Assembly (NCBI RefSeq): GCF_003151135.1
Contig: NZ_QEQK01000005.1
Location: 62,001 to 126,000, forward strand
Length of the DNA: 64,000 nt
Reading direction: 5' to 3'
Origin: Abyssibacter profundi
GTDB lineage: Bacteria > Pseudomonadota > Gammaproteobacteria > Nevskiales > OUC007
In this document: piece after piece, positions 48,028 to 57,250 of the stretch
Layout of the letters: each line of letters opens with the position of its first letter
How positions within the stretch are numbered: position 1 is the first letter of the stretch
Notes under the pieces: generated by a model
Told to the model about the DNA's origin: nothing
Database searches by the model: none
What the model saw: only the letters and a program-made list of their open reading frames with translations
Translations under genes and position numbers: made by a program

Positions 48028-48954
48028 CTAGCGCTCGGCCCGCTGGTGGTCGCGCCAGTGCAGAAAGGCCTCGCGCGATGACTTGGCGGGCACGTAGCCG
48101 AATGCGTCTTTGAGCCGCTGGTTGTCCAGCACCGGCCGGAACTGGATGAACTTGATCTGCTCCGGGGCATAGCGGCTCAGACCCAGGCGGTGACCGATGA
48201 TCAGCCCCGCCTTGATCAGCGGTAGCGGCAGCTTGAGTACGGGCTTGCCCAGCAATGCGCCCAACTCATCCATGGTCAGGCAGCCATCGCCCGCGACGTT
48301 GAACTGGCCGCCATGACCGGTTTCCACGCCGTGGCGAATAATCCCGACGAGGTCCTGGTCCCAGATGAAGACGAACGGCGAGTCATAGCCACGTATCGCA
48401 AGCAGGCGCTTCTTCTCGAACAAATTGGTGATGAGATTGCGCGTGCCGGACCCGATCACCGTGCCGACCCGCAGCACCAGCTGGGTCAGTTCGGGATGGG
48501 CTTGCCGGTACTCGGCCAGTAATTCCTCGACCTGGCGCTTGTGATCGGCATAGGGCATTTCAACATTGCCGCGTAGTGGATCGGTCTCGGAAATCCATGC
48601 CGGGTTGTCGGCGTAATACCCATAGGCTGCGCCGCTGCTGGTCACGGTTAGGTGCTGCACGCCGCCCGCCAGGCAGGCATCGAGCACGTTGCGGGTGCCA
48701 TTGACGTCGATGTCGTAGTCGCGGGCGCGGTCACCACTGAATTCCAGCACGGCCGCCAGATGGATGACATGGGTGATCTGCTGGTCGATCACCAGGTCCC
48801 GCAGCGCCGGATTGCGGATGTCCATGGCGCGCAGGTCGAACCCGGCGTCGCTGTCGCTGCGCAGATCAATGCCGATGACGTGATGCTGCTCGGCGAGCTG
48901 TCGGGCCACCTGACGGCCGATGTAGCCGCCAGCGCCGGTGATCAGAATGTTCAT
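48028..48954 (-). CDS. NAD-dependent epimerase/dehydratase family protein (extended SDR)
   Basis: 308 residues from ATG 48954. The Rossmann motif is NILITGAGGYIGRQVARQL, followed by VIHLAAVLEFSGD, the SSGAAYGYY segment with the Ser position, and the catalytic Tyr-x-x-x-Lys in MPYADHKRQVEE. FVFIWDQDLVGIIRHGVETG lies in the substrate domain. It could oxidise a hydroxyl or epimerise a sugar or steroid-like substrate. Its start overlaps the stop of the monooxygenase gene (TGATG), so the two are one operon divergent from an AraC regulator. Confidence 0.88.
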   Translation of the reverse strand: MNILITGAGGYIGRQVARQLAEQHHVIGIDLRSDSDAGFDLRAMDIRNPALRDLVIDQQITHVIHLAAVLEFSGDRARDYDIDVNGTRNVLDACLAGGVQHLTVTSSGAAYGYYADNPAWISETDPLRGNVEMPYADHKRQVEELLAEYRQAHPELTQLVLRVGTVIGSGTRNLITNLFEKKRLLAIRGYDSPFVFIWDQDLVGIIRHGVETGHGGQFNVAGDGCLTMDELGALLGKPVLKLPLPLIKAGLIIGHRLGLSRYAPEQIKFIQFRPVLDNQRLKDAFGYVPAKSSREAFLHWRDHQRAER

Positions 48955-50273
48955 CAAGCCGCCTTGGCCGGCAGGTCGGCTCGCAAGGCATCGATATGGC
49001 GGGTGAGCACTTTGTTATAGACCTGTTTGTTGACGTAGTAGGCCATGCGGTCGAGCTTGAGATAGGCGTAGCCGCCATCCAGCCGTTCCCCGGCCTGTTC
49101 CGCCTTGGCCTGCTGCAGCCGCCGTGCTGATGCGGCCCCGTTGTGCAGTTGCCGGATATACAACGCAACCAGCTCGGCCTGGCGACTGCGCGCCTCCCAG
49201 CCCAGCCCGGTGGCTTCGACCATGCCCATCATGAACACATTGTCCGAGTGGGGGTGGAAGCAATTGAGGTAGAGCTCGGGTGCTGCCCCGGTCCAGTTCA
49301 ACTCGGCCGCGTCGATGAAGGGGTAGTGCAGCTTGTAGCCGGTGGCCTGGACGATGAGGTCGTACTCGCCGCTGTTGCCGTCCTCAAAGGTCACGGTGAG
49401 CCCCTGGCAATGCCGAACGTCCTTGCGCACAGTGACATCCCCATGGCCGGCGTAGTGCAGCAACAGCGAATTCAACACCGGGTGGGATTCGTAGAGCTTG
49501 TAGTCGGGGTCGGGCAACCCGTAGTCGGAAGGTTTGCCGACCAGGGCCTTGATCACGGCGCCATCGATAAACTGCTTGATTGGCCGGGGCAGGGCGATCT
49601 GGCCGGCGCCGAGGGTGTCGATCGGCCGGCCCAGCACGAACTTGGGCAGAAAGTGGTAGCCGCGACGCAGCGACATGTCCACGCTCTTGGCGTGGTGCAC
49701 GGCATCGACCGCAATGTCGGCCCCCGAGTTGCCACAGCCGATGATCAGGACGCGCTGGCCCGCGAAGTCGCGGGCGGTCTTGTACTCGCTGGAGTGCATG
49801 ACACGGCCGGCGAATGCTCCGGGCAGTTCGGGCTGGTTGGGTTCGTGCAAGGTGCCATTGCAGAGCATGAGGCCGGCAAACTCCCGCGTCTGCTCCTGGC
49901 CCTTGCACCGCGTGGTGATCAGCCAGGGGGCATCGGGGGCCGGGTGTTGACGCTCGGCGCGTACGACTTCGGTGTCGAATTCGAAATGCGGGTACAGCTC
50001 GAAATGTCGGGCGTAGTCCTGGAAGTAGCGTTTGAGTTCGCTGTGATGCGGGTACTCGGCCACGTCGTCGGCCATCGGGAATTCCTTGAATTCCGTCATG
50101 CGTTTGGACGAGATCAGGTGGGCCGACTCGTACATCGTGCTGGTCGGACTGTCGGCATCCCACAGCCCCCCGACATCATGGTGGATTTCGAAGCCGATGA
50201 AGGGCAGGCCGAGCTTCTGGAGATTGCGGGCCATGCTCAACCCCGTGGGGCCGGCCCCGATGATGGCGTACAT
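48954..50273 (-). CDS. Flavin-containing monooxygenase (FMO type)
   Basis: 439 residues from ATG 50273; an in-frame TTG lies three codons earlier. The FAD motif is AIIGAGPTGLSMARNL and the NADPH motif is VLIIGCGNSGADIAVDAV. Between them is FAGRVMHSSEY, the FxGxxxHxxxY fingerprint of FMOs rather than the Trp/Pro-ending one of Baeyer-Villiger enzymes. VQATGYKLHYPF is the C-terminal ATG motif. It inserts oxygen into a soft nucleophile or ketone using NADPH and O2. With the downstream epimerase-type SDR and divergent AraC regulator it may form a small inducible degradation unit. Confidence 0.9.
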   Translation of the reverse strand: MYAIIGAGPTGLSMARNLQKLGLPFIGFEIHHDVGGLWDADSPTSTMYESAHLISSKRMTEFKEFPMADDVAEYPHHSELKRYFQDYARHFELYPHFEFDTEVVRAERQHPAPDAPWLITTRCKGQEQTREFAGLMLCNGTLHEPNQPELPGAFAGRVMHSSEYKTARDFAGQRVLIIGCGNSGADIAVDAVHHAKSVDMSLRRGYHFLPKFVLGRPIDTLGAGQIALPRPIKQFIDGAVIKALVGKPSDYGLPDPDYKLYESHPVLNSLLLHYAGHGDVTVRKDVRHCQGLTVTFEDGNSGEYDLIVQATGYKLHYPFIDAAELNWTGAAPELYLNCFHPHSDNVFMMGMVEATGLGWEARSRQAELVALYIRQLHNGAASARRLQQAKAEQAGERLDGGYAYLKLDRMAYYVNKQVYNKVLTRHIDALRADLPAKAA

Positions 50274-50374
50274 TAGTGGCAATGAATCTGCGCGAATGTG
50301 GGGGAGCCTAGATTACGCGCCGACACGGCCTGGCTCCCGAGCCATTCGGGACAGCACACGAACAAATCAGGACC

Positions 50375-51319
50375 ATGACCGAGCCAACTGTCACCCGGCG
50401 ATTCAGCCAGGCCCTGCTGGAGGCAGCCACGCGGCTGGGCATCCATCTGCCTGCGCTGGCCGCAGGCGAGGAGCGCATTCGGCTGGATGTGCACGACGCG
50501 CTCTGGGCCCAGCTTGCCGCCGCCAGCGATGACCCGCTCATCGGCTTGCAGCTGGCGCTGCACCTGCAGGTCGGGCACCTCGACGTCGCCGGCCTGCTGT
50601 TGATGAGTTGCGAGACCTTAGGCGAGGCACTGGAGCTGTATACCGAGTACCACCCCATTGTCAGTCAGGGTGGCGAGGTCTGGTTTCATCCCGCCGGGTC
50701 GCAGATGGCACTTTGCTATGCCGGCCACTACGAGGTGTGTCGCGAAGCACGGGCCGAGATGTCGCTGGCCTGCGCCATGCACATCGCGCGCTGGTGTACG
50801 GGGGATCAGTTCGAGGCCTCGGCCGTGGAGTTTCGTCATGCCCCCCGTGATGCAGTGAGTCGCTACGGCGAGTTGCTGGGTTGCGAGGTGCATTTCGAGG
50901 CCCCCGAGGACCGGGTGTTGTTCTCTCAGGACTTGTTGTCGCGCCCGCTGATCCAAGCCAACCCGGCGCTGCGCGATCAGCTACGAGAATTGGCTGACCA
51001 GTCCTTGGCCCGGTTGGGCGATCGTAGTTTTGCCGCCACGGTGGCCGAGACCGTGCAACGGCATCCACAGGCCGGCAAGGAAGAAATTGCCGGGTTGCTG
51101 GCCATGAGCGGTCGGCACCTCAATCGCAAACTGGCGGATGAGGGCTTCTCGTTCAAACAACTGCGCGACCGTGAACTGCAGGCGCTGGCCTGTCGCGCCT
51201 TGGAACGCGGCGACAAGATCGCAGGGATTTCAGCCGAGCTAGGGTTTTCGGACGAGAGTTCCTTTAGTCGCAGCTTCCGGCGATGGACCGGCATGTCGCC
51301 GTCGCAGTACCGCGAATGA
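50375..51319 (+). CDS. AraC family transcriptional regulator (arabinose-binding-like N-terminal domain)
   Basis: 314 residues. The N-terminal two thirds match the Arabinose_bd ligand domain (DDPLIGLQLALHLQVGHLDVAGLLLMSCETLGEALELYTEYHPIVSQGGEVWF, then FRHAPRDAVSRYGELLGCEVHFEAPEDRVLFSQDLLSRPL). The C-terminal AraC DNA-binding domain has two HTH motifs (EEIAGLLAMSGRHLNRKLADEGFSFKQLRD and KIAGISAELGFSDESSFSRSFRRWTGMSPSQYRE). It is divergent from the FMO/epimerase operon, 101 bases between starts, and probably controls it in response to a small hydrophobic ligand. Confidence 0.92.
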   Translation: MTEPTVTRRFSQALLEAATRLGIHLPALAAGEERIRLDVHDALWAQLAAASDDPLIGLQLALHLQVGHLDVAGLLLMSCETLGEALELYTEYHPIVSQGGEVWFHPAGSQMALCYAGHYEVCREARAEMSLACAMHIARWCTGDQFEASAVEFRHAPRDAVSRYGELLGCEVHFEAPEDRVLFSQDLLSRPLIQANPALRDQLRELADQSLARLGDRSFAATVAETVQRHPQAGKEEIAGLLAMSGRHLNRKLADEGFSFKQLRDRELQALACRALERGDKIAGISAELGFSDESSFSRSFRRWTGMSPSQYRE

Positions 51320-51460
51320 GGCCGGCGTCCCGTTCGGTCAAGCGATTGGCCCGAAGGGTCATGCCACATGGCGGCGGTACTCGGTAGCGTGACCTGCTGG
51401 GGCGGGCCATCCGTCGTGCAGCGCGGGGAATGACATGACAACCAGCCGATCCTGGGGGCG

Positions 51461-54010
51461 TTGCTGGTACTCGGCTTGCTGCTGGCCTGGCCGGCTGCAG
51501 CCCAGGATGACGAACTCGACTTTCTGTTCGGCGACGCCATCGAAGACGAATCACCATCCGAGCCGTCGGACACGGAGGCCTCCGAGGAAGCCGAAGGCCA
51601 GAACAGCGATGCGGGTTCGGACAAGGCCGCAGAGGATCCGGACGCCGCATCGGAGCTGGAGACCATCCCCGTGGCCCCAACGACCGCAGCCCGCGAGTCG
51701 ACCAGACCGCCGCGTCGGACCATCGAGGAGATCGTGGTCACGGCGCAGAAAACCGAGCAAAGCCTGAGCGATGTGCCCGTGTCTGTGACGGCGCTGCAGG
51801 GCGACTTTATCCAGAACAATGCGGTGGGTGATCTGACCGAGGCCTCCACCTACGTGCCCAACGTGCGTGTCGAATCGACCAGCCCGACCTCGCCACAGGT
51901 CTTCATCCGCGGCTTCGGGACCAACACCTTCAATCCCAGCTTCGAGCCCTCGGTCGGACTGGTCCAGGATGATGTGTTCTTCGCCCGGGGGTCGTATTTC
52001 ACCGAATCGATGTTCGATTTGGCGCGGATCGAGGTACTACGCGGCCCGCAGGGCACGCTGTTCGGCAAAAACACCATTGCCGGCGTGTTCAACATTGTCA
52101 CCCGGGGCGCGCCGGCCTCGGGGGCGGAGGCCAATCTGCGATACACGCGCAACGAGTTCGGAAACGAGCGTGTGGAGGGCGGGGTGGGCGGCCGTTTCGG
52201 AGACGCTTTGGGTGTTCGGCTCGCGGTGCTGGAAGATCACCGCGAGGGCCGGCTGCACAACACGCTACTGAATCGGCTGGAGGATCGGTCCAGAAAATCT
52301 GCGCAGCGGTTGCGTCTGGACTATTTCACCGACGCTGACCTGGAACTGGGCTTGACGGCGCAGCGCACCGAGACCAAGGTCAATTTCTGGCCGCGACAGC
52401 TCTACCAGCTGGACGCCGACACGGCCGGCTACCTGGCGAATTTCGATCCGCAGATCGAGGGCAATCCATACGACTTTCAGACCAGTTTCGACATTCCGGG
52501 CGTCATGAATATCGACTCGTGGACGGTCTCGGGCACCGCCGCCAAGGACCTGGGCCCGGTGCTCGGGTTGGAGGCGCTGGATACCACGCTGGTGCTGGCC
52601 AGTTCGCGCATGGGCATCACCCAGTTTCAGGACCTGGATACCTCCCCCGCCGACCTGATTCGCCTGTTCGGCGATGCCGAGAACTACACTCAGCATTCCG
52701 TTGAATGGCGGTTTACCGGCCTGGGGGCTGCGCCGTTTGGCTGGGGGCAGGGCAGCGAATTCGTCGCCGGGCTGTACGCCCTGCAGGCGGACTACCGCAT
52801 CGACACGGGCATTGAGGCCGGTGAGGATCTGGCGTCTTACGCGGCATCGGATGCCGGCCTGACGCTGATTAGCAGCGGGGCCATTTCGGGTATTCCGTTT
52901 GCCGGCGCCGGTACGGCATCCGGGGCGCTGGGGCCGCTGCTCGGTCCCCTGACCGCCGGTGTCGTTGACCGGGATCGCTACACCTTCGACTTCACCCAGC
53001 GCACCCGGACCTACGCGGTGTTCGGCCAGCTGACCTGGGACCTGAACGCGCACTGGTCGATCACGCCGGGTCTACGCCTGAATCACGAGCGCAAGAGCAT
53101 CGATTCCATCGGCCGGAGCAGCTGCCGTAGCAAGCCGGTGACTCAGCAGTGTCTCGTCCAGCTGATCGTCGGTGCCAATGACTACCAGTTCAATGGTCTC
53201 AAACGTGACGAGACCAATCTGTCGCCAAAGCTGTCCGTGCTGTACCGCTTCGATCGTGATGTCAGCCTGTTCGCCACCTGGGCACGGGGCTATAAGAGCG
53301 GGGGTGCCAATGCCATCTCGTTTACTGGCGAAGACCTCGAGTACGGAGCGGAAACCGCCACCTCTGTGGAACTGGGCATCAAGAGTCATTGGTTTGGGCG
53401 CACGCTTAGCCTCAATGCCACGGCCTACCGGATGGATTTCGATGACTTGCAGGTCTTGGCGTTCAACGGTGTGTTCTTTGATGTGACCAACGCCGGGTCG
53501 GCGTATTCCACGGGCGTGGAGCTGGACTCCCAGTGGCTCACGCCCTATCAGCCGCTCAGCATCAACACCTCAGTGGGCTTTCTGGAGGCGCGCTACAAGG
53601 CGTACGCCAATGCCCCGGCGCCGGTAGATCAGGGGTTGGACGCACGCCAGGATCTTGCCGGCAAGACGCTGGCGTTTGCGCCGCGCTGGTCGGCCACGCT
53701 GAGTCCAACATTGGAGTACCCATTGGGTGGCCTGAATCTGACGCTGGGGCTGAATGCACGCCACCAGGGTGACCAGTACACCGACACCGACCTGGACCCG
53801 GCCACCCGCGTTGAGGCGCATACGATTTATTCGGCACGCGTCGGTCTGGGATCAGCCGCCAGCAGTTGGACCGTCAACCTGGGCTGCAAGAACATTACGG
53901 ATGAGCGCGTGCTCAACCAGGCGCTGGATACGGCGCTGTTTCCCGGCGTGTTTCTGGCGAATCAGCAACCTGGCCGCACGCTTTACGCCAGCCTGAACCT
54001 GCAGTGTTAG
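51461..54010 (+). CDS. TonB-dependent receptor, N-terminus probably affected by a frameshift
   Basis: About 849 residues from TTG 51461. After the signal-like LGLLLAWPAAAQ and a Glu/Asp/Ser-rich linker comes the TonB box and plug: IEEIVVTAQKTEQSLSDVPVSVTAL, QVFIRGFGTNTF, RIEVLRGPQGTLFGKNTIAGVFNIVTR. The barrel follows (VFGQLTWDLNAHWSITPGLRLNHERKSI, WARGYKSGGANAI, ATSVELGIKSHWFGR). It is most like the large TonB-receptor group used for hydrophobic or glycan substrates. The TTG start leaves no basic signal N-region. An ATG at 51435 with a good ribosome-binding site would give a normal signal if one more G were present in the G run at 51454-51458. Confidence 0.85.
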   Translation: MLVLGLLLAWPAAAQDDELDFLFGDAIEDESPSEPSDTEASEEAEGQNSDAGSDKAAEDPDAASELETIPVAPTTAARESTRPPRRTIEEIVVTAQKTEQSLSDVPVSVTALQGDFIQNNAVGDLTEASTYVPNVRVESTSPTSPQVFIRGFGTNTFNPSFEPSVGLVQDDVFFARGSYFTESMFDLARIEVLRGPQGTLFGKNTIAGVFNIVTRGAPASGAEANLRYTRNEFGNERVEGGVGGRFGDALGVRLAVLEDHREGRLHNTLLNRLEDRSRKSAQRLRLDYFTDADLELGLTAQRTETKVNFWPRQLYQLDADTAGYLANFDPQIEGNPYDFQTSFDIPGVMNIDSWTVSGTAAKDLGPVLGLEALDTTLVLASSRMGITQFQDLDTSPADLIRLFGDAENYTQHSVEWRFTGLGAAPFGWGQGSEFVAGLYALQADYRIDTGIEAGEDLASYAASDAGLTLISSGAISGIPFAGAGTASGALGPLLGPLTAGVVDRDRYTFDFTQRTRTYAVFGQLTWDLNAHWSITPGLRLNHERKSIDSIGRSSCRSKPVTQQCLVQLIVGANDYQFNGLKRDETNLSPKLSVLYRFDRDVSLFATWARGYKSGGANAISFTGEDLEYGAETATSVELGIKSHWFGRTLSLNATAYRMDFDDLQVLAFNGVFFDVTNAGSAYSTGVELDSQWLTPYQPLSINTSVGFLEARYKAYANAPAPVDQGLDARQDLAGKTLAFAPRWSATLSPTLEYPLGGLNLTLGLNARHQGDQYTDTDLDPATRVEAHTIYSARVGLGSAASSWTVNLGCKNITDERVLNQALDTALFPGVFLANQQPGRTLYASLNLQC

Positions 54011-55155
54011 CGCCCGATACGGTCACCGATGGCATGTGGCTGGTCGCCCAGCTCGGGTTCTTGCTGGGGGTGCCGGCCTGGCTGGCCTGGGCAGAATCGC
54101 GGGTTCGCCTGGTCGCGACGTTAAGCCCGGTTGTGCTCTGTTATGCCAGTGGCATTCTGGCGGCGCAGCTACCGGGGCTGCGCTTCGATGCCGGTCTGGC
54201 AGGCGGGCTCGTCGCCGCCTCGGTGTTGCTGGCCATTCCCATGCTGCTGTTCCCCGCCGACCTGCGGCAGTGGGCGCGCCTGGCCCGGAGTACCGTGCTG
54301 TCCTTTCTGCTGGCCGTGGTGGCGGTTTGCCTCAGTTCGACACTGGTGTTTCTGTGGCTGGGTCGCCATGTGCCGGCCGCAGCCGATGTCTCGGGCATGC
54401 TGGCCGCGTTATATACCGGCGGTTCACCCAATATGAATGCGGTTGCGCTGGCTCGCGGTGTCGATGCTGAGACCTTGCTGCTGGTCAACGGAGCCGATGT
54501 CATGCTGGGCAGCGTGTTCCTGCTGTTTCTGATGACAGCGGCCAAGCCGTTGCTCGGTCGCTGGTTCCCGGCATTTCAGGCCGTGGGTCCGCGGGCGATG
54601 CCGCCGGTTTCGGAGGACCAAGACGTCCGGGCGGGGCCCTGGACTCTGGCCGCCGGTCCGGTGCTGTTGTCGCTGGGTCTCGGCGGCCTCGCGGCTGCCC
54701 TGTCCTGGTGGCTGTTCGGAGAGCTGGTCGAAGCATTGATCATCCTGCTGATCACCAGTCTGGCCATCGTCTGCAGTCTGGTCCCTGCGGTGCGTCGCCT
54801 GCCGCGGAGTTACGAGACCGGGCAGTACCTGCTGCTGGTGTTCTGCATCACCATCGGTACCCAGGCAGATCTGGCGTACATGCTGCAGGCGGGGTCCGTG
54901 GTGTTGTTGTACTGCGGGATGGTGCTGGTGCTGGCAGTGGGCCTGCATTGGCTGGTGGCGCGTCTGTGTCGGATTGATGTCGACACGCTGCTGATCACGT
55001 CCACGGCCGCGTACTTCGGTCCGCCCTTTGTAGGGCCGATTGCCAAGGTGCTGGGCAATCGTGAGGTGGTGGTCTCTGGCATGACAGCCGGCGCCTTCGG
55101 CCTGGCGCTGGGTAACTACCTGGGCCTGTCGCTGGCCCGGCTGCTAGGTGGCTAG
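54004..55155 (+). CDS. DUF819 family (YjcL-like) membrane protein
   Basis: 383 residues from GTG 54004, which overlaps the receptor's stop codon. About ten hydrophobic helices are present. Family landmarks are LYTGGSPNMNAVALARGVD, VNGADVMLGSVFLLFLM, VFCITIGTQADLAYML and AAYFGPPFVGPIAKVLGNREVVVSGMTAGAFGLALGNYLG. The repeated inverted halves suggest a transporter of the carboxylate type, but DUF819 substrates are not established. Translational coupling to the TonB receptor implies uptake of the same compound across both membranes. It is convergent with an SDR gene (4-base overlap). Confidence 0.87.
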   Translation: MLAPDTVTDGMWLVAQLGFLLGVPAWLAWAESRVRLVATLSPVVLCYASGILAAQLPGLRFDAGLAGGLVAASVLLAIPMLLFPADLRQWARLARSTVLSFLLAVVAVCLSSTLVFLWLGRHVPAAADVSGMLAALYTGGSPNMNAVALARGVDAETLLLVNGADVMLGSVFLLFLMTAAKPLLGRWFPAFQAVGPRAMPPVSEDQDVRAGPWTLAAGPVLLSLGLGGLAAALSWWLFGELVEALIILLITSLAIVCSLVPAVRRLPRSYETGQYLLLVFCITIGTQADLAYMLQAGSVVLLYCGMVLVLAVGLHWLVARLCRIDVDTLLITSTAAYFGPPFVGPIAKVLGNREVVVSGMTAGAFGLALGNYLGLSLARLLGG

Positions 55156-55958
55156 CGCGCGATTTCGCTGGCAAAGCGTTTGCGGACGCTGCGCAGATAC
55201 TGCCGTGGCCAGATGCGCCACAACACACTCCCCAGCTGGGAGATCCGATCACCGAAAATCCAGGGGCGTCCGCCCTCCATCGCCTGGAGGATGCGCTCGG
55301 CCATCCAGTCGGCCCCGCGCATCTTGCCGACCATCGAGCGTCGGTGTGAGGCCGGCTTGCCGTCAGGCCCCAGCGCGTTGTGCTCGATGGGGGTGTCCAG
55401 AAAGCTCGGATAAACATTGAGGACACGAACGCCGCGCGGCTCCATCTCCAGGCGCAGCACTTCGAAGAACTGGGCCATTGCGGCCTTGGCTGCGCAGTAA
55501 GCGGCCCGCCCGGGCACCGGCATCCAGCTGGCCATGGAGCCCACATTGACGATGATGCCGCGAGCCTCTTCCAGCATCGGCAGGCAGTGGTGGGTCAGCG
55601 CCACGGGCGCCTGCCAGTCCACGGCCATGACCCGGTCGAACACGTCCAGCTGCGTGCTGCGGACCGGCGAGCGATGGGTAATACCGGCATTGTTGATCAG
55701 GCAGTCCAGGCGCCCGGCCTGCTGCTCGACGATCTGGACGACGTCACGACGAAACGTGGCCTGCGTGAGGTCGCCGCAACAGGTGATGACCCGCTGGGAC
55801 GCTCCCAGCTCGCGCTCCCGCGTGGCCAGCAGTTCGGCGTTCATGTCCACCAGCACCACGGTGTCGCCACGGCTGTACAGGCGCTGGGTGATCTCCCAGC
55901 CCAGACCACTGGCAGCGCCGGTAATCAGGGAGACGAAGGGGGTGGACTCGGCGGTCAT
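55152..55958 (-). CDS. SDR family NAD(P)-dependent oxidoreductase
   Basis: 268 residues. Classical SDR: SLITGAASGLGWEITQRLYSRGDTVVLVDMN (NAD(H) preference suggested by the Asp after beta 2), CLINNAGITHR, IVNVGSMASWMP with the catalytic Ser, and YCAAKAAMAQFFEVL (Tyr-x-x-x-Lys). The C-terminal PRQYLRSVRKRF resembles hydrophobic-substrate dehydrogenases that associate with membranes. It may act on alcohols related to the nearby monooxygenase substrate, but that is speculation. Confidence 0.9.
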   Translation of the reverse strand: MTAESTPFVSLITGAASGLGWEITQRLYSRGDTVVLVDMNAELLATRERELGASQRVITCCGDLTQATFRRDVVQIVEQQAGRLDCLINNAGITHRSPVRSTQLDVFDRVMAVDWQAPVALTHHCLPMLEEARGIIVNVGSMASWMPVPGRAAYCAAKAAMAQFFEVLRLEMEPRGVRVLNVYPSFLDTPIEHNALGPDGKPASHRRSMVGKMRGADWMAERILQAMEGGRPWIFGDRISQLGSVLWRIWPRQYLRSVRKRFASEIAR

Positions 55959-56009
55959 GGTCGGACTCCGACAGGGCAGGACATCGGCCCAAGCGTACCC
56001 GACGGTCGC

Positions 56010-56420
56010 CTAGGCCAGTGTCGGCGTGATGATGCTCTTGGTGACACGGGCCGTGGCGACCAGCTTGCCGCCCGATTCCACGCTGACATCCAGAAAGCAG
56101 ATAGCCCGGCCCAGGCGCCTGATTTCGGACTGCACCGTCACGGTTTGTCCGCTGGGCACGGGACGCAGCACCGAGACGTGCAGGTCGTGAGTCACGGCTT
56201 CCTGATTAGGTGCCAATTTGCTGAGCAGGCCGGCGTAGGCACAGACATCGGCCAGGGTGTAGATCACCCCACCATGCAGCATGCCCGCCGGGTTAATCGT
56301 CAACCCATCGGCGGTGAATTCCAGTCGGCCGCAGCCGTCCTCGGCCTGGATATCCCGCACGCCCAGGCTTTGGTGCAGCGGGTGATGAATCACCGATTGC
56401 AGGCGAGCGTCGAGGCTCAC
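56010..56420 (-). CDS. PaaI-type hotdog thioesterase
   Basis: 136 residues from GTG 56420, whose GTGA overlaps the stop of the M23 peptidase. The hotdog core includes LTINPAGMLHGGVIYTLADVCAYAGLLSK (the HGG-x-x-x-x-x-A/D motif with catalytic Asp) and TVTVQSEIRRLGRAICFLDVSVES. It hydrolyses aryl- or acyl-CoA thioesters in the cytoplasm. The reading frame is open far upstream, but only as the opposite frame of the M23 gene. It is in an operon with the M23 peptidase and gltX. Confidence 0.85.
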   Translation of the reverse strand: MSLDARLQSVIHHPLHQSLGVRDIQAEDGCGRLEFTADGLTINPAGMLHGGVIYTLADVCAYAGLLSKLAPNQEAVTHDLHVSVLRPVPSGQTVTVQSEIRRLGRAICFLDVSVESGGKLVATARVTKSIITPTLA

Positions 56421-57250
56421 GAAGCCGGCTCGTCGCGCCTGGGCAGCAGCAACTGCGGATCGATGCGCACCTTGCCCCAGTTCATCGACCAGTGCAGGTG
56501 GGGGCCGGTGGCCCGACCGGTGGCGCCGACCTTGGCAATCGGATCGCCTTGCTCCACGACATCGCCCTCGGCGACCAGCGTGTCGGAGAGGTGGATGAAC
56601 GTGCTGGTAATGCCATGGCCGTGATCGACGATGAGCGTACCGCCGGTGAAGTACATATCGGGATGCCAAAGCGTGACCACACCCCCAGCGGGTGCCCGCA
56701 CCAGCGTGCCGGTGGCCCCGGCGATATCCAGGCCGGAATGCGGCGACTTGGGTGTGCCGTTGAGGATCCGCTGGCTGCCGAACACGCCGGTGACGATGCC
56801 ATCCACCGGCCAGATGAAGGCCTGGGTGAACTCGGTGCGCGCCGACTCCTGGCCCCGGGCTTCGCGAATCTGGACCACGTCACGCCAGATGCGGTCCTGC
56901 ACCTCCTGTGAACGCGGCGGTGTGACCTTGTCCTGTGGCAGGCCGTCGATGCGCTGGACGTTGAAGCTGCGCTCGGCCACGGGCAGCGTGAGCTCGGCGG
57001 CCTGGCCCTTGGCATCGGTGGCGCGGAGCGTCACCTGGCCTTCGTAGGCACGGGCCACGGCAAAGACGAAGGCGCCTTCCGCGCTCACGGGCAGTGTCTG
57101 GCCGTTCATTGTGACGGTGGCACCTGCGGTGGTCTGGCCGCGCACCATGGCGCCTTGGGTCACGGTGTCGCGCACCGACAGCGTCGGCGCTGCCCAGGCC
57201 GGCAGCAGCGCCGCCAAGCCCAGTACCAGGGCCAGTCCTTGCCGGATCAT
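56417..57250 (-). CDS. M23 family metallopeptidase (LytM domain), exported
   Basis: 277 residues from ATG 57250. A signal peptide (MIRQGLALVLGLAALLPAWA) is followed by a beta-sandwich domain (TVTQGAMVRGQTTAGATVTMNGQ…) and the LytM domain: GVFGSQRILNGTPKSPHSGLDIAG (first zinc His and Asp), GGTLIVDHGHGITSTFIHL and HLHWSMNWGKVRIDPQLLL (His-x-His). All zinc ligands are present, so it should be an active periplasmic endopeptidase cutting peptidoglycan peptides. The ATG overlaps gltX's stop (ATGA). Confidence 0.92.
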   Translation of the reverse strand: MIRQGLALVLGLAALLPAWAAPTLSVRDTVTQGAMVRGQTTAGATVTMNGQTLPVSAEGAFVFAVARAYEGQVTLRATDAKGQAAELTLPVAERSFNVQRIDGLPQDKVTPPRSQEVQDRIWRDVVQIREARGQESARTEFTQAFIWPVDGIVTGVFGSQRILNGTPKSPHSGLDIAGATGTLVRAPAGGVVTLWHPDMYFTGGTLIVDHGHGITSTFIHLSDTLVAEGDVVEQGDPIAKVGATGRATGPHLHWSMNWGKVRIDPQLLLPRRDEPAS

